From positions 1,922,001-1,986,000 of the forward strand of contig NC_016051.1 of NCBI RefSeq assembly GCF_000151205.2: 64,000 nucleotides of DNA, in the 5' to 3' direction. The position numbers and the translations under genes are program-made. The stretch comes from Thermococcus sp. AM4 (GTDB lineage: Archaea > Methanobacteriota_B > Thermococci > Thermococcales > Thermococcaceae). Below are positions 33,073-42,875 of the stretch, piece after piece; positions within the stretch are counted from its first letter, which is position 1; each line of letters starts with the position of its first letter. The notes under the pieces are model-generated. The model did no database searches. It was not told the origin of the DNA and saw only the letters and a list, made by a program, of their open reading frames with translations.

Positions 33073-34251
33073 ATGCGCTACATAGCCATCTTTGTCCTGC
33101 TCGTGTTCCTCTCCGCCTGCATCTCCCCCGGAAGCGATACTCAACCTCACCCTACGACTCCTGCCATGACTCAAAATATTACACCAGACGAACACTCCAC
33201 GACCCCTGCCTTGGAGAGCACTTCAACGGTTCCCGGAACCGAGCGGGCTGAAAATTTCACCTCAACTTCCTCAAGCCCAAATATCGGTGCGAACACTTCG
33301 TCTCCGGGCGGTTCATGGGGCAAAACCCGGAACGAGACATCTAATCCGAGTTCAACGGGATATCCGAACCTGCCAGGTAGTTCCGAAAACCTCTCGCTTT
33401 CCTCCGTGAGGAGCTGGGCCTACTGGCTCCAGAACGCGAGTCCGGAGGTTATAGCCGAGAGCGGGTTTGATCTGGTCGTGATGGACTACTCGCGGGACGG
33501 GAGCGACGAGACGGCCTATACAAGGGAGGAGATAGAGGGGATTAAACGGGCCGGCGTGATTCCGATTGCCTACATCAGCATTGGCGAGGCCGAGGACTAC
33601 CGCTTTTACTGGAACGAGAGCTGGAAGGAGAACCCTCCGGCGTGGCTCGGCCCGGAGAACCCAGACTGGGAGGGCAACTACGCCGTCAGGTACTGGGACG
33701 GGGAATGGAAGGAAATCGTCTTCCGCTACCTCGACAGAATAATCGCCCAGGGCTTTGCAGGGGTTTACCTCGACAAGGTCGATGAGTACTGGTTCTGGGC
33801 GGAGCGGGGGTACAATGAGAGCTGGACGGCGGAGCAGATGATTGAATTCATTCTCGAAATCGCCAACTACACGCGCTCCAAAGCCGGACGGGATTTCATA
33901 ATAATCCCCCAGAACGGTGAGTATCTGCTTGAATACGACAACGGGACACTCCTTGCCACCGTTTCAGGCTGGGCAAGCGAGGACGTCTTCTACGACGGTC
34001 TTGAGCCGAGTCCATGGACGGCCGAGAAGGTTCCCATCCTCGAAAAGGTCGTCAACGCTGGAAAGCCCGTCTTCGTGGTTGATTACGTCGATGACGGCAC
34101 GGGAAGTCAGGAAAACCTCGCTAGAATCCTCGACTTCATAGAGAAGGCCAGAAGAGCTGGATTTATCCCATACGCAACCTTTGAGGACAGGGAACTGGAC
34201 AGTCTCGACGTGATTCCGGGGATTCAGCCTCCTACAGAAAAACAACCTTAA
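33073..34251 (+). CDS. GH114-like glycosidase lipoprotein
   Basis: A 392-residue secreted protein. A signal peptide ends in a lipobox (LSAC), followed by a Ser/Thr/Pro-rich linker (about 25-100). The catalytic region follows, a TIM-barrel of the GH114/TM1410 type: VVMDYSRDGS, IAYISIGEAEDYR, YLDKVDEYW. GH114 enzymes act on polygalactosamine, so an extracellular polysaccharide is the likely substrate. Its 3' end overlaps the convergent vapC by 20 bases. Confidence 0.78.
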   Translation: MRYIAIFVLLVFLSACISPGSDTQPHPTTPAMTQNITPDEHSTTPALESTSTVPGTERAENFTSTSSSPNIGANTSSPGGSWGKTRNETSNPSSTGYPNLPGSSENLSLSSVRSWAYWLQNASPEVIAESGFDLVVMDYSRDGSDETAYTREEIEGIKRAGVIPIAYISIGEAEDYRFYWNESWKENPPAWLGPENPDWEGNYAVRYWDGEWKEIVFRYLDRIIAQGFAGVYLDKVDEYWFWAERGYNESWTAEQMIEFILEIANYTRSKAGRDFIIIPQNGEYLLEYDNGTLLATVSGWASEDVFYDGLEPSPWTAEKVPILEKVVNAGKPVFVVDYVDDGTGSQENLARILDFIEKARRAGFIPYATFEDRELDSLDVIPGIQPPTEKQP

Positions 34252-34612
34252 CCGAGTAGGGAGCCTTTCTGAAGTCTTCGTCCATGGTTACGATTGTTAG
34301 ACCATGAGTCGTTGCGACTGCGCACTGGTAAGCATCATCGAAGTCGAGTCCATACTTTTCGTAAAATTCAACAACGCGGGGATAGTCGAGAGTTGGAAGC
34401 GTTACAACTTCGATATTGGGCAGTGTGTCGTTGATGAACTCCAAAAATAACTCTGGCCTCTTGAGCCTGAAAAGAATCACTCCAATGGAATGAAGCGTGA
34501 AATCGCTCATTGCAAGGTCTCCAACGTGCGAACTCAAAAACCGCTTTGCAACCTCGGATTTTTCCTGACCCAACAGGATTTCAAGGAAAACGTTGGTGTC
34601 AATCAGGTACAT
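34232..34612 (-). CDS. VapC-type PIN-domain toxin
   Basis: A 126-residue PIN ribonuclease. Acidic active-site residues sit in YLIDTNVF (residue 5), DFDDAYQ near 94 and TMDEDF near 112. It follows its antitoxin with a 14-base overlap, in the usual antitoxin-first order. The module lies between the lipoprotein and cobS. Confidence 0.85.
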   Translation of the reverse strand: MYLIDTNVFLEILLGQEKSEVAKRFLSSHVGDLAMSDFTLHSIGVILFRLKRPELFLEFINDTLPNIEVVTLPTLDYPRVVEFYEKYGLDFDDAYQCAVATTHGLTIVTMDEDFRKAPYSVKVVFL

Positions 34613-34808
34613 CGCTCCGCCACTCCAAGGCCCTGTGCTGAAGCTCCACTGAGGTCATTTTAACGTCCTTCAGCTTCCCCGCCCAGGTAAAGCTAAACCC
34701 CTTTCTTTTCCTTGCCCCGTACTTTGCGAGCAGGAACTCGGCGTAATCCAACAGCTCTTTTCTCGCCTCTGGGGGGAGTTTTGTGAATATCCTCTCTATG
34801 TCCTCCAT
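34599..34808 (-). CDS. Antitoxin of VapBC module (first cob-cluster module)
   Basis: A 69-residue protein. It begins MEDIERIFTKLPPEARKELLDYAEFLL, a helical pattern typical of DUF2281-like antitoxins, and ends with a short toxin-binding tail. ATG 34808 follows GGTGGGAG. It overlaps the PIN toxin gene by 14 bases. Confidence 0.75.
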   Translation of the reverse strand: MEDIERIFTKLPPEARKELLDYAEFLLAKYGARKRKGFSFTWAGKLKDVKMTSVELQHRALEWRSDVPD

Positions 34809-34840
34809 TCTCCCACCGTTCAACCTTTAGTGTCTTTCCT

Positions 34841-35536
34841 TTAAATCACTTGCCAAACCACCGCCATGCCTAAAAGCGTTCCGGCCCTCGTTATCTCAGC
34901 AACCGCTCCGATGCAGTCCCCGTTCAGCCCGCCGAAGTTTTTTAGCGAGAGGTGAATGGTGTATGCTCCAGCAAGGAGGCCGAAGAGAGACGCGAGAGAG
35001 CGGGGTTCGAGGTAAGCAAATGGCAAGAGCAGGAGGAGGTAGAGGGCCGTTCCGATGGCCAGTTGCCTTCCGTTCATGCCTTCCATGAAGTACGCTCCAA
35101 GGCCCTGGCCGAGGGGCTTCTTCGTTGCGAGGGCGAGGAGCATGGCGAACTTGGAGTTCAGCTCGGCCAGGTAGAGGGCGTAGAACGGGAGGAAGGGAAG
35201 GGAGTAAACCTGTAGGAAGAGAACCATAACGACGGCAAAAACCCCGGCTATGCCCGTGTTTAAGTCCTTCATCGCCTTAACCTTCCTCTCGCGGTCGCCC
35301 TTGACCATAACTCCGTCAGCCCAGTCTGCCAGACCGTCGAGGTGGAGGAGGCCTATCGTGAGGTAGAGTGCGAGGAGGGCGAGAACGTTGCTCAGAGGAA
35401 GTCCCAGGTAAAGGACGAGCGTCGCCAGGGCCGAAGTTACCGGTGCGAGAATGGGAAGTGCCCAGAGCTCATTTCTAACCCTCTCGAAGTCGCCTTTGAC
35501 CGGAATCCGCGTGAAGAAGGGTAAGAGATTCCGCAC
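34841..35536 (-). CDS. cobS: Adenosylcobinamide-GDP ribazoletransferase CobS
   Basis: A 231-residue integral membrane enzyme that joins GDP-activated cobinamide to the lower-ligand nucleoside (or its phosphate). The family signature [12 protein letters not shown] near 66 and the FTRIPVKG start are present, as are six or so membrane spans. GTG start at 35536 with GAGGGGGTG, which is the end of cobZ two bases upstream. Together with cobZ it forms a coupled pair. Confidence 0.92.
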   Translation of the reverse strand: MRNLLPFFTRIPVKGDFERVRNELWALPILAPVTSALATLVLYLGLPLSNVLALLALYLTIGLLHLDGLADWADGVMVKGDRERKVKAMKDLNTGIAGVFAVVMVLFLQVYSLPFLPFYALYLAELNSKFAMLLALATKKPLGQGLGAYFMEGMNGRQLAIGTALYLLLLLPFAYLEPRSLASLFGLLAGAYTIHLSLKNFGGLNGDCIGAVAEITRAGTLLGMAVVWQVI

Positions 35537-35538
35537 CG

Positions 35539-35949
35539 CTACACCCCCTCGAACAGCCTCGTCATACAGCCCGCTATAAAGCCCCCTATCGCATCGTCGA
35601 GGAAGGGCGGAAGCTCGGCTAAAATACCGGGCTTTCTGGTGTCGTAGTAGAAGAAGTTGAAGAGCGCCATCTTCCCGCCTATGAGCTCGGCGATGTTCAT
35701 GCCGATGAGTTCATCGGCCACAAGGTTCACGGGGTCGCCCTCAACCTTGAAGTTTTCCTCCAGCAGGAGAGCCGAAAAGAGCAGAGCTTGAACGTTGATG
35801 TCGCCCAGATACCTCAGCATCAGCTCTCTCAGCCTTTCTCGAACTTTCTCGCGCTCGTCGCCGATGTAGAGCTCTAACGCGGTATTGAGCATCTTTTCGA
35901 GCGTTACCCCTTTGGATTCAAGCTTAGAGAGGAGTTCTTCGGGGGTCAT
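35539..35949 (-). CDS. cobZ: Alpha-ribazole phosphatase CobZ (PgpA-like)
   Basis: A 136-residue protein of the PgpA-like group. Archaeal CobZ removes the phosphate from adenosylcobalamin 5'-phosphate or from alpha-ribazole phosphate. Family features are [16 protein letters not shown] near 78 and the acidic DDAIGG near the end. Position directly before cobS supports the cobamide role rather than lipid metabolism. Its ATG overlaps the stop of a vapC (35946-35949), an odd coupling between a toxin and a vitamin gene. Confidence 0.8.
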   Translation of the reverse strand: MTPEELLSKLESKGVTLEKMLNTALELYIGDEREKVRERLRELMLRYLGDINVQALLFSALLLEENFKVEGDPVNLVADELIGMNIAELIGGKMALFNFFYYDTRKPGILAELPPFLDDAIGGFIAGCMTRLFEGV

Positions 35950-36377
35950 ATTGAGCCACCCATGAGCTTTAACAGCTCTGATGGGGAATAGACGACGATT
36001 CTATCTTTGATTGCGTTTTTCAACTTTAAATCACCCGTAACAAGAGGGAGACTCAGGGCGAGTGCAAGGGCAACGTAAGGGACGTCTTTTGGGTCGGGAG
36101 ACAGGGAAAGGGCCTCTTCTATGCCTGTCTTAATCACGTGCTCCGGCATCGTTATCGTCTGGGACTTGATAACCGCGAGAACGAATTCGAAGTCCTCCTC
36201 TGTTAGGCGGGTTAATCTGGCGAGGCGGTCTTTTTTTCTTTCGACTTCTTCCCAGAAGTATCCTGGAACTAAAAATTCAACGTCCCTCGTCACGTGGTTC
36301 AGCATGAAAAGTTTGTAGGCAACACCTCTGTTGTAGAGAGCCGAAAAAACGACGTTGTAGTCCAGCACCACTTCCAT
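35946..36377 (-). CDS. PIN-domain toxin (second cob-cluster module)
   Basis: A 143-residue PIN protein. Acidic residues are in VVLDYNVVF (residue 6), the central SPDPKDVPYVALA near 95 and VTGDLKLK near 115. ATG 36377 abuts the antitoxin stop, and its own stop overlaps the cobZ start, so toxin and CobZ translation may be linked. Confidence 0.82.
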   Translation of the reverse strand: MEVVLDYNVVFSALYNRGVAYKLFMLNHVTRDVEFLVPGYFWEEVERKKDRLARLTRLTEEDFEFVLAVIKSQTITMPEHVIKTGIEEALSLSPDPKDVPYVALALALSLPLVTGDLKLKNAIKDRIVVYSPSELLKLMGGSI

Positions 36378-36611
36378 TCAGACCACTCCGTAGCGTCTGG
36401 CTATCTCCCTCGCAATCTCGTCTTCAAGCGCCTTGGCCTCTTCTTCGTCCTCTATCTTGATGCTCCTCACGATTTCCTCGAACCGCTTTGCCTCTTCAAC
36501 CCTCTTCTGGAGCTCCCGCGCAACGTCCACGACAAGCCTTCTCTCCAGGGCCTTTCTCATCTCTTCACTCCAACCCTCCGGGACGGTTATCCTGAGCACT
36601 ATCTCACCCAT
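36378..36611 (-). CDS. Antitoxin of second cob-cluster module
   Basis: A 77-residue protein. Its start GEIVLRITVPEGW suggests a short beta strand, then long charged helices rich in Glu, Arg and Lys. This is the common layout of Thermococcales antitoxins paired with PIN toxins. ATG 36611 follows GGTGATAGA; ATG 36623 is an alternative. Confidence 0.7.
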   Translation of the reverse strand: MGEIVLRITVPEGWSEEMRKALERRLVVDVARELQKRVEEAKRFEEIVRSIKIEDEEEAKALEDEIAREIARRYGVV

Positions 36612-36645
36612 TCTATCACCCACAATATTTTAGCCCCGCCCATAT

Positions 36646-37293
36646 TTACCTTTTCTCCTTTCTTAGCTCGAACCTAACCCAGTGATATCTCTCGCTCTCC
36701 TCGGTCGAGAGGATTTCAAGGACGAAGCGTCCCTCGAAGAGAGGAGATGCTAAAACAACGGTGTGGAACTCCGCGAACTCGCCGACCGGGTCAACGCCGG
36801 GATTCCTCTCGAGGAAAAGCTCCAGGTCGGCGACCGAGCGGAAGGTGTAGCCGAGCCACTCTTTGCCGAGCTTTTCACGGTTCACGGCTGTTATCGCGTA
36901 CTCGAAGCCGGTATTCAGGATTTCCTCGGCGAGCTCCTTAGTGTTTCGTCCCCAGAGCGGTTCGAGGGGTTTGACTCCAGCCTCTTCAGCGAGGCGCTCA
37001 ATCCACCCCAGGTGGTCCTCAAGCAGAACGTCGCCCGCTATCAGGTAGTCAACGTCCAGCGAAGCTATAAATTCCGCCAGTGCCTGGCTTCCCCGGTTCA
37101 TGTCGAAGGTTAGCAGTTCCTTCCCCATCGCATCGGCGAGCGTTTTGAGGGCTGAGAAGTTCTCCCAGTGGGGCGAGAGTCCTATGGTCGTTTTGAGCGC
37201 GAGAAGGTAGGGGACCTCGATTCCGTTTCTTTCAGCAAGGTGAACCGCATAGAGGCCGTCCTTGCCACCTGAGAAAAAGGCGACTCCCTTCAT
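36646..37293 (-). CDS. DUF71 PP-loop ATPase, B12-linked or diphthine--ammonia ligase
   Basis: A 215-residue ATP pyrophosphatase. The PP-loop is FFSGGKDGLYAV at 7-18, and conserved residues follow in WGRNTKELAEEIL near 113. Dph6, which completes diphthamide, usually has SGGKDS and an EGGEYHT-type motif. Here the equivalents are SGGKDG and GEFAEFHT. The family also has a subgroup that comparative genomics has linked to B12 salvage. The deviant motif and the location between cobZ/cobS and cbiB favour that subgroup, while dph2 lies 12 kb away. Confidence 0.75.
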   Translation of the reverse strand: MKGVAFFSGGKDGLYAVHLAERNGIEVPYLLALKTTIGLSPHWENFSALKTLADAMGKELLTFDMNRGSQALAEFIASLDVDYLIAGDVLLEDHLGWIERLAEEAGVKPLEPLWGRNTKELAEEILNTGFEYAITAVNREKLGKEWLGYTFRSVADLELFLERNPGVDPVGEFAEFHTVVLASPLFEGRFVLEILSTEESERYHWVRFELRKEKR

Positions 37294-37305
37294 CCAACCA
37301 CCAAG

Positions 37306-37314
37306 CCTATAAAG
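37306..37314 (+). promoter_or_regulatory. TATA box of the UDG-cbiB-cobD operon
   Basis: CCTATAAAG lies about 26 bases before ATG 37336, so the message is probably leaderless. Confidence 0.5.
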
Positions 37315-37335
37315 GGTTTGGAGCTTTTATCCATT

Positions 37336-38082
37336 ATGCTGATTCGAATTGGTGAGCTTCGGAGGGTCGGCGACGTCTACGTTAACCCGGGAAACCTTCT
37401 GGCCAGGCCACTTTCGCTGAAAACCTGGCGCGATTTCCTGAGTCTGGATGAGAAAACCTACGGAACCTACGCCCGGACGATTTACAACCCTAAGGAAAGG
37501 TTTTTGGTGACCGATGAGTCCTCTGAGGCCCGGGCGATAGAGCTTTCTGCCCTATACTGCTCCCTTCTGACGGACCCCGAGTACTTCTGTGGTAGAGAGA
37601 ACCTGCGCTACCAGCTCCAGGTCGGCGAGTTCGATGGACTGCCCTTTGCCAACGGCTGGACGGGTTCCAGGGTCGTCCTCGTGGGCGAAGCGCCGGGAAG
37701 GAGAGGTTGCGGAAAAACCGGCGTGTGCTTCTACCGCGACGCCTCCGGAAGCTTACTCAGGAAGGTTCTCTTTCACCTCGGCATCAACCCGGACTTCGTT
37801 TACATAACCAACGTCGTGAAGTGCAACCCTCCGAGCAACAGGCTGTCCCGCGTTCCAGAAGGCGCCTACGAGCTCCTCGCGAGGGAACTCGAAATCCTCG
37901 AGCCGGAAGCCGTCTTTGCCCTCGGCAGAACCGCCGAAAGGGCCTTGAGGGAGCTCGGCTTTGAGGTGGAGTACCTGAGACATCCGGCCTGGTACGTGCG
38001 TCGCGGAGTCCGCGAGCCGAATGATGAGATGCTCGCCGAGTACGCTAAAATCAGGGAGGCCTTCGGGGGATGGACGCCCTAA
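37336..38082 (+). CDS. Uracil-DNA glycosylase superfamily protein
   Basis: A 248-residue protein. The UDG fold motifs are [13 protein letters not shown] near 118 (family 4/5-like first motif), [11 protein letters not shown] near 157 and the terminal HPAWYVR near 215. It is longer at the N-terminus than standard family 4 enzymes. The cysteines for the family 4 Fe-S cluster appear only partly conserved, so the substrate may differ. It overlaps cbiB by 13 bases. Confidence 0.78.
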   Translation: MLIRIGELRRVGDVYVNPGNLLARPLSLKTWRDFLSLDEKTYGTYARTIYNPKERFLVTDESSEARAIELSALYCSLLTDPEYFCGRENLRYQLQVGEFDGLPFANGWTGSRVVLVGEAPGRRGCGKTGVCFYRDASGSLLRKVLFHLGINPDFVYITNVVKCNPPSNRLSRVPEGAYELLARELEILEPEAVFALGRTAERALRELGFEVEYLRHPAWYVRRGVREPNDEMLAEYAKIREAFGGWTP

Positions 38083-38954
38083 TCGTTTTTCTCCTCGCGC
38101 TCCTCTGGGACCTCCTCCTCGGGGAACCACTGGTTAAGCTCCACCCCGTGGTCTGGTTCGGAAGCATAGCTGGCTTTCTCGACGGGAAGTGGAAAAGAAA
38201 AGGCCCCCTTCCAGATTTTCTCGCAGGGATCCTAACGGCCCTCACCGTCATTGCCTTCGCTTTGGTCCTCTCGCTCATTCCCAGTTACCTCCCCTTCCCG
38301 CTGGACTACGCCCTCGCGGTTTACCTCCTGAAAAGCTCCTTCGCGGTTAGGAGCCTCCACGAGCACATAGCAAGAACGATAACCGAGGACATCGAAGCAA
38401 AGAGAAGGGCCGTCTCGATGATAGTGAGCAGGGACGTTAAAAATCTGGACGAGGCCCATCTCAACTCCGCCTCGATAGAGAGCCTCGCCGAGAACCTCAA
38501 CGACTCCGTAATCGCTTCGCTGTTCTACTTTCTCCTCTTCGGCCTCCCCGGTGCTCTGCTCTACCGCGCGGTGAACACGCTCGATGCCATGCTCGGCTAC
38601 TGGAGCGAGCGCTACGAGTTCTTCGGCAAGTTTTCAGCGAGGCTGGACGATGTCCTTAACTTCGTTCCCGCTCGCTTGACCGTTCTCCTATACCTCCCGC
38701 TCGGAGGAAGGAGGGTTCTCAGGCACTACCGCCTTGCAAAGTTCAAGATAAACTCCGACAAGCCGATGTCGGCCATGAGCGCCGTTCTCGGAGTCTGGCT
38801 CGAGAAGCCCGGCGTTTACCGCTTCCCGGGGAGGGAGCCGAAAAACGAGGACATAAAACGGGCCCTAAAGGTTTACTGGTTCGTCGTTGCCGAATGGATT
38901 GGAATCGTCCTTCTACTCCTCGCAACGGGGGTGTGTCCATGCTTGAGCCCGTGA
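38070..38954 (+). CDS. cbiB: Adenosylcobinamide-phosphate synthase CbiB
   Basis: A 294-residue membrane enzyme that couples adenosylcobyric acid to aminopropanol phosphate. The family start WDLLLGEP and HPVVWFG, the [13 protein letters not shown] region near 145 and NTLDAMLGY near 170 are all visible, with about four spans. It overlaps both neighbours (13 bases with UDG, 16 with cobD), so the three are one operon. Confidence 0.92.
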   Translation: MDALIVFLLALLWDLLLGEPLVKLHPVVWFGSIAGFLDGKWKRKGPLPDFLAGILTALTVIAFALVLSLIPSYLPFPLDYALAVYLLKSSFAVRSLHEHIARTITEDIEAKRRAVSMIVSRDVKNLDEAHLNSASIESLAENLNDSVIASLFYFLLFGLPGALLYRAVNTLDAMLGYWSERYEFFGKFSARLDDVLNFVPARLTVLLYLPLGGRRVLRHYRLAKFKINSDKPMSAMSAVLGVWLEKPGVYRFPGREPKNEDIKRALKVYWFVVAEWIGIVLLLLATGVCPCLSP

Positions 38955-39901
38955 AGTTCTCGACCTATCATGGAGGCGCGAGGGAGGAAGGCTTGCTCGA
39001 CTTCTCGGCGTCGCTCAATCCATACCCGCCGGAGTGGCTCGACGAAATGTTCAAACGCGCGAGAGAAATCAGCAACCGCTACCCCTACTACGAGAGGTTT
39101 GAGGAAGAGCTGGAAGGGCTTGTTGGCGAGCCTCTAACCGTAACGGCCGGCATCACTGAGGCGCTCTATTTGCTCGGAATCCTCGCGCTCCGCGGGCGGA
39201 GAGTTGTTATTCCGCGCCACACCTACGGCGAGTACGAGAGAACAGCGAGAATTTTTGGAGCGAGAGTCGTCAAAGGCCCGAACGAACCAGGGAAGCTTGC
39301 CGAACTCGTTGAGAGAGGCTCGGTCGTCTTCTTCTGCAACCCCAACAACCCGGACGGAAAGTTCTACCGCGTTAGGGAGCTCAAGCCACTCCTCGATACT
39401 GTGGAAGACAGAGGGGCGCTCCTCGTTCTGGATGAAGCGTTCATAGACTTCGTGAAAAAGCCGGAGAGTCCAGAGGGAGAGAACATTGTAAAGCTCAGGA
39501 CCTTCACCAAGAGCTACGGTTTGCCGGGAATAAGGGTCGGCTACGTCCTCGGTTTTGAAGAGGCGTTCAGGAGCGTTAGGATGCCCTGGAGCATAGGCTC
39601 GACAGGGGTGGCTTTCCTCGAATTCCTCATTGAAGACAGCTTCGGGCACCTCAGGAAGACGATGCCCCTAATCTGGCGCGAGAAGGAGAGGATTGAAAGG
39701 GAGTTAGACGTTAAAAGCGATGCAAACTTCTTCATCAAGCGCGTTGGGAACGCTGAGGAGTTTGTTGAGGCCATGAAGAAGCGCGGAATCCTCGTGCGGA
39801 GCTGTGCTAGCTTTGGACTGCCGGAGTACGTGCGCTTTTCGGTGAGGAAGCCGGAGGAGAACAAAACGCTCGTCCGGGCCTTTAAATCCGTCGAGGTGTA
39901 G
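38939..39901 (+). CDS. cobD: Threonine-phosphate decarboxylase CobD (PLP aminotransferase fold)
   Basis: A 320-residue PLP-dependent enzyme. The protein opens with YHGGAREE and [11 protein letters not shown], typical of CobD. NPNNPDG near 140 and the lysine in FTKSYGLPG near 190 form the PLP site. It makes aminopropanol phosphate for CbiB, the adjacent gene. Histidinol-phosphate aminotransferase is a close relative, but the neighbourhood favours CobD. ATG 38939 follows GGGGTGTG. Confidence 0.88.
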   Translation: MLEPVKFSTYHGGAREEGLLDFSASLNPYPPEWLDEMFKRAREISNRYPYYERFEEELEGLVGEPLTVTAGITEALYLLGILALRGRRVVIPRHTYGEYERTARIFGARVVKGPNEPGKLAELVERGSVVFFCNPNNPDGKFYRVRELKPLLDTVEDRGALLVLDEAFIDFVKKPESPEGENIVKLRTFTKSYGLPGIRVGYVLGFEEAFRSVRMPWSIGSTGVAFLEFLIEDSFGHLRKTMPLIWREKERIERELDVKSDANFFIKRVGNAEEFVEAMKKRGILVRSCASFGLPEYVRFSVRKPEENKTLVRAFKSVEV

Positions 39902-39964
39902 GGGTTGCTCTCTCTGTCTCCTTCGAATATTTTTGTTTGCTTTCCTCGAATTAGCTAAACAAAC

Positions 39965-39981
39965 GATGTAAACCTTTGGTT
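39965..39981 (+). promoter_or_regulatory. SurR-like site before the hydrogenase operon
   Basis: GATgtaAACctttgGTT matches the SurR consensus GTTn3AACn5GTT at all but one defined base. It also contains the inverted repeat AAACC/GGTTT. SurR is the redox-responsive regulator that activates hydrogenase operons in Thermococcales when sulfur is absent. The site ends 13 bases before the TATA element, which suits activation. Confidence 0.5.
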
Positions 39982-39994
39982 TAGAATTCTCGGG

Positions 39995-40002
39995 TTTAAA
40001 AA
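39995..40002 (+). promoter_or_regulatory. TATA box of the hyh operon
   Basis: TTTAAAAA lies about 90 bases before the TTG start, predicting a leader near 60 bases that carries GGAGGTGG. Confidence 0.5.
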
Positions 40003-40085
40003 CGCTTTTTTAGGCTCCGGGTAAGTCCCTATTGAGGGAACAAAAATGGTCGTGTGTACCTTTATGTTCATCGGAGGTGGTGGGG

Positions 40086-41189
40086 TTGAGATACGTTAAA
40101 CTGCCAAGGGAAAACACCTACGCCTTCCTTGAAAGGCTCAAGGAGTGGGGCAAGCTCTACGCCCCGGTCAAGATATCGGAGAAGTTCTACGACTTCCGCG
40201 AAGTTGACGACGTCAGGAAGGTGGAGTTCCACTACAACAGGACGATAATGCCCCCGAAGAAGTTCTTCTTCAGGCCAAGGGAGAAGCTCTTCGAGTTCGA
40301 CCTCAGCAAGCCGGAGTACAGGGAGACCATTGAGGACGTTGAGCCCTTCGTGCTCTTCGGCGTTCACGCCTGCGACATCTTCGGTCTCAAGATACTCGAC
40401 ACCGTTTACCTCGACGAGCTCCCCGACAAGTACTACAAGGTTCGCAGGGAGAAGGGAATCATAATAGGAATCAGCTGTATGCCCGACGAGTACTGCTTCT
40501 GCAACCTCCGCGAGACTGACTTCGCCGATGACGGCTTCGACCTGTTCTTCCACGAGCTCCCCGACGGCTGGCTGGTCAGGGTTGGCTCGCCCAAGGGACA
40601 CAGGATAGTTGACAAGAACATCAAGCTCTTCGAGGAGGTAACCACTGAGGACATCTGCGCCTTCAGGGAGTTCGAGAGGAAGAGGAGTCAAGCGTTTAAG
40701 TACCACGAGGACTGGGGAGACCTGCGCTACCTGCTCGAGCTTGAGATGCAGCACCCGATGTGGGAGGAGGAGAGCGAGAAGTGTCTCGCCTGCGGAATCT
40801 GCAACACGACCTGCCCGACCTGCCGTTGCTATGAGGTTCAAGATATCGTAAACCTTGACGGCGTAACCGGCTACCGCGAGAGGCGCTGGGATTCCTGCCA
40901 GTTCAGGAGCCACGGCCTCGTTGCCGGAGGCCACAACTTCAGACCCACCAAAAAGGACCGCTTTATGAACCGTTACCTCTGTAAGAACTCCTACAATGAG
41001 AAGCTCGGGTTAAGCTTCTGCGTCGGTTGCGGTCGCTGTACCGCCTTCTGCCCGGCAGGCATAAGCTTCGTTCGCAACCTGCGCGTTATCCTCGGCCTTG
41101 AGGAGCGCTCCTGCCCGGCCAAGATAGCCGAGGAGATACCGAAGAAGGGCTTCGCCTACGCCGAAAACATAAGGGGTGAGGACGTATGA
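40086..41189 (+). CDS. hyhB: Cytosolic [NiFe] hydrogenase (sulfhydrogenase) beta subunit
   Basis: A 367-residue electron-transfer subunit. It begins [12 protein letters not shown] as in Pyrococcus HydB, so TTG 40086, seven bases after GGAGGTG, is chosen; the open frame back to 40032 is not homologous. Residues 240-345 carry two [4Fe-4S] motifs ([14 protein letters not shown] and [14 protein letters not shown]). It links the gamma subunit to the delta-alpha core. First gene of the operon; its stop overlaps hyhG. Confidence 0.93.
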   Translation: MRYVKLPRENTYAFLERLKEWGKLYAPVKISEKFYDFREVDDVRKVEFHYNRTIMPPKKFFFRPREKLFEFDLSKPEYRETIEDVEPFVLFGVHACDIFGLKILDTVYLDELPDKYYKVRREKGIIIGISCMPDEYCFCNLRETDFADDGFDLFFHELPDGWLVRVGSPKGHRIVDKNIKLFEEVTTEDICAFREFERKRSQAFKYHEDWGDLRYLLELEMQHPMWEEESEKCLACGICNTTCPTCRCYEVQDIVNLDGVTGYRERRWDSCQFRSHGLVAGGHNFRPTKKDRFMNRYLCKNSYNEKLGLSFCVGCGRCTAFCPAGISFVRNLRVILGLEERSCPAKIAEEIPKKGFAYAENIRGEDV

Positions 41190-42070
41190 GCGAGGTCGTT
41201 CCCAAGGAGATTATGATGCCCGACGATAACCCCTACGCCCTCCACAGGGTTAAGGTCCTCAGGGTTTACAAGCTCACCGAGAAGGAGAAGCTCTTCCTCT
41301 TCCGCTTCGAGGACCCCGAGATAGCCGAGACCTGGACGTTCAAGCCCGGCCAGTTCGTCCAGCTCACGATTCCGGGAGTTGGAGAGGTTCCAATAAGCAT
41401 CTGCTCCTCGCCGATGAGGAGGGGCTTCTTCGAACTGTGCATCAGGAAGGCTGGAAGGGTCACCACCGTCGTCCACAGGCTCCAGCCCGGCGATACAGTT
41501 CTCGTCCGTGGGCCGTACGGCAACGGCTTCCCGGTCGATGACTGGGAGGGCATGGACCTGCTCCTCATAGCGGCGGGTCTCGGAACGGCACCGCTGAGGA
41601 GCGTCTTCCTCTACGCGATGGACAACCGCTGGAAGTACGGCAACATAACCTTCATCAACACCGCCCGCTACGGAAAGGACCTGCTCTTCTACAAGGAGCT
41701 GGAGGCCATGAAGGACCTCGCCGAGGCTGAGAACGTCAAGATAATCCAGAGCGTAACCAGAGACCCCGACTGGCCAGGAAGGCACGGAAGGCCCCAGAAG
41801 TTCATAGTCGAGGCCAACACCAACCCGAAGAAGACGGCAGTGGCTATCTGCGGTCCGCCGAGGATGTACAAGTCGGTCTTCGAGTCGCTCATCAACTACG
41901 GGTACAGGCCGGAGAACATCTACGTGACGCTGGAGAGGAAGATGAAGTGCGGAATAGGAAAATGTGGCCACTGCGTTGCCGGAACGAGCACGAGCTGGAA
42001 GTACATCTGCAAAGATGGCCCGGTCTTTGGCTACTTCGACATAATATCAACGCCCGGCCTGCTGGACTGA
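41186..42070 (+). CDS. hyhG: Hydrogenase gamma subunit, FAD/NAD(P)H-binding
   Basis: A 294-residue flavoprotein. FAD-binding region near 50-110 ([10 protein letters not shown], then PISICSSP), NAD(P)-binding GPYGNG and [11 protein letters not shown] near 112-135, and a C-terminal CGIGKCGHC cluster motif for [2Fe-2S]. It passes electrons between NADPH and the iron-sulfur chain. ATGA overlap with hyhB. Confidence 0.93.
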   Translation: MSEVVPKEIMMPDDNPYALHRVKVLRVYKLTEKEKLFLFRFEDPEIAETWTFKPGQFVQLTIPGVGEVPISICSSPMRRGFFELCIRKAGRVTTVVHRLQPGDTVLVRGPYGNGFPVDDWEGMDLLLIAAGLGTAPLRSVFLYAMDNRWKYGNITFINTARYGKDLLFYKELEAMKDLAEAENVKIIQSVTRDPDWPGRHGRPQKFIVEANTNPKKTAVAICGPPRMYKSVFESLINYGYRPENIYVTLERKMKCGIGKCGHCVAGTSTSWKYICKDGPVFGYFDIISTPGLLD

Positions 42071-42080
42071 GGTGGTGGCG

Positions 42081-42875
42081 ATGGAGGAGAAGAAAGTCAG
42101 GATTGGGTTTTACGCTCTAACGAGCTGTTACGGCTGTCAGCTCCAGCTGGCGATGATGGACGAACTGCTCAAGCTCCTTCCCAGGGCCGAGATAGTCTGC
42201 TGGTACATGCTCGACAGGAACAGCGTCGAGGATGAGCCCGTCGATATCGCGTTCATCGAGGGTAGCGTCTCGACGGAGGAAGAGGTTGAGCTCGTCAAGA
42301 AAATCCGCGAGAACGCGAAGATTGTGGTGGCTGTCGGTTCCTGTGCCGTTCAGGGCGGAGTTCAGAGCTGGGAGAAGGACAAACCCCTCGAAGAGCTCTG
42401 GAAGACAGTCTACGGCGACGGAAAGGTCAAGTTCCAGCCCAAGATGGCCGAACCCGTCTCGAAGTACATCAAGGTAGACTACAACATCTACGGCTGTCCG
42501 CCGGAGAAGAAGGACTTCCTCTACGCCCTTGGAACGTTCCTCGTCGGCTCGTGGCCAGAAGATATAGACTACCCGGTCTGCCTTGAGTGCAGGCTGAAGG
42601 GCAACCCGTGCGTACTCCTTGAGAGGGGCGAGCCCTGCCTCGGCCCGATAACGAGGGCCGGCTGTGACGCGAGGTGTCCGGGCTTTGGAATAGCGTGCAT
42701 CGGTTGCAGAGGTGCGATAGGCTACGACGTTGCCTGGTTCGACTCCCTCGCGAGGGTCTTCAAGGAGAAGGGCCTGACCAAGGAGGAAATCCTCGAGAGG
42801 ATGAAGATTTTCAACGCCCACAACGAGAAGCTTGAGGAGATGGTTGAGAAAATCTTCGGAGGGGAGAGCGGATGA
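42081..42875 (+). CDS. hyhS: Hydrogenase delta (small) subunit
   Basis: A 264-residue small subunit. Cysteines for the proximal cluster are in SCYGCQLQ near 16, GSCAVQGG near 88, and YGCPPEK; further cysteine motifs near 170-215 fit additional [4Fe-4S] clusters. It carries electrons to and from the nickel site of the alpha subunit. ATG 42081 follows GAGGTGG. ATGA overlap with hyhL. Confidence 0.93.
   Translation: MEEKKVRIGFYALTSCYGCQLQLAMMDELLKLLPRAEIVCWYMLDRNSVEDEPVDIAFIEGSVSTEEEVELVKKIRENAKIVVAVGSCAVQGGVQSWEKDKPLEELWKTVYGDGKVKFQPKMAEPVSKYIKVDYNIYGCPPEKKDFLYALGTFLVGSWPEDIDYPVCLECRLKGNPCVLLERGEPCLGPITRAGCDARCPGFGIACIGCRGAIGYDVAWFDSLARVFKEKGLTKEEILERMKIFNAHNEKLEEMVEKIFGGESG

Noticed and set aside
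40032-40085. Upstream N-terminal extension of hyhB from ATG 40032
   Set aside because: It has no similarity to the known subunit start, and GGAGGTG falls inside it with correct spacing to TTG 40086.
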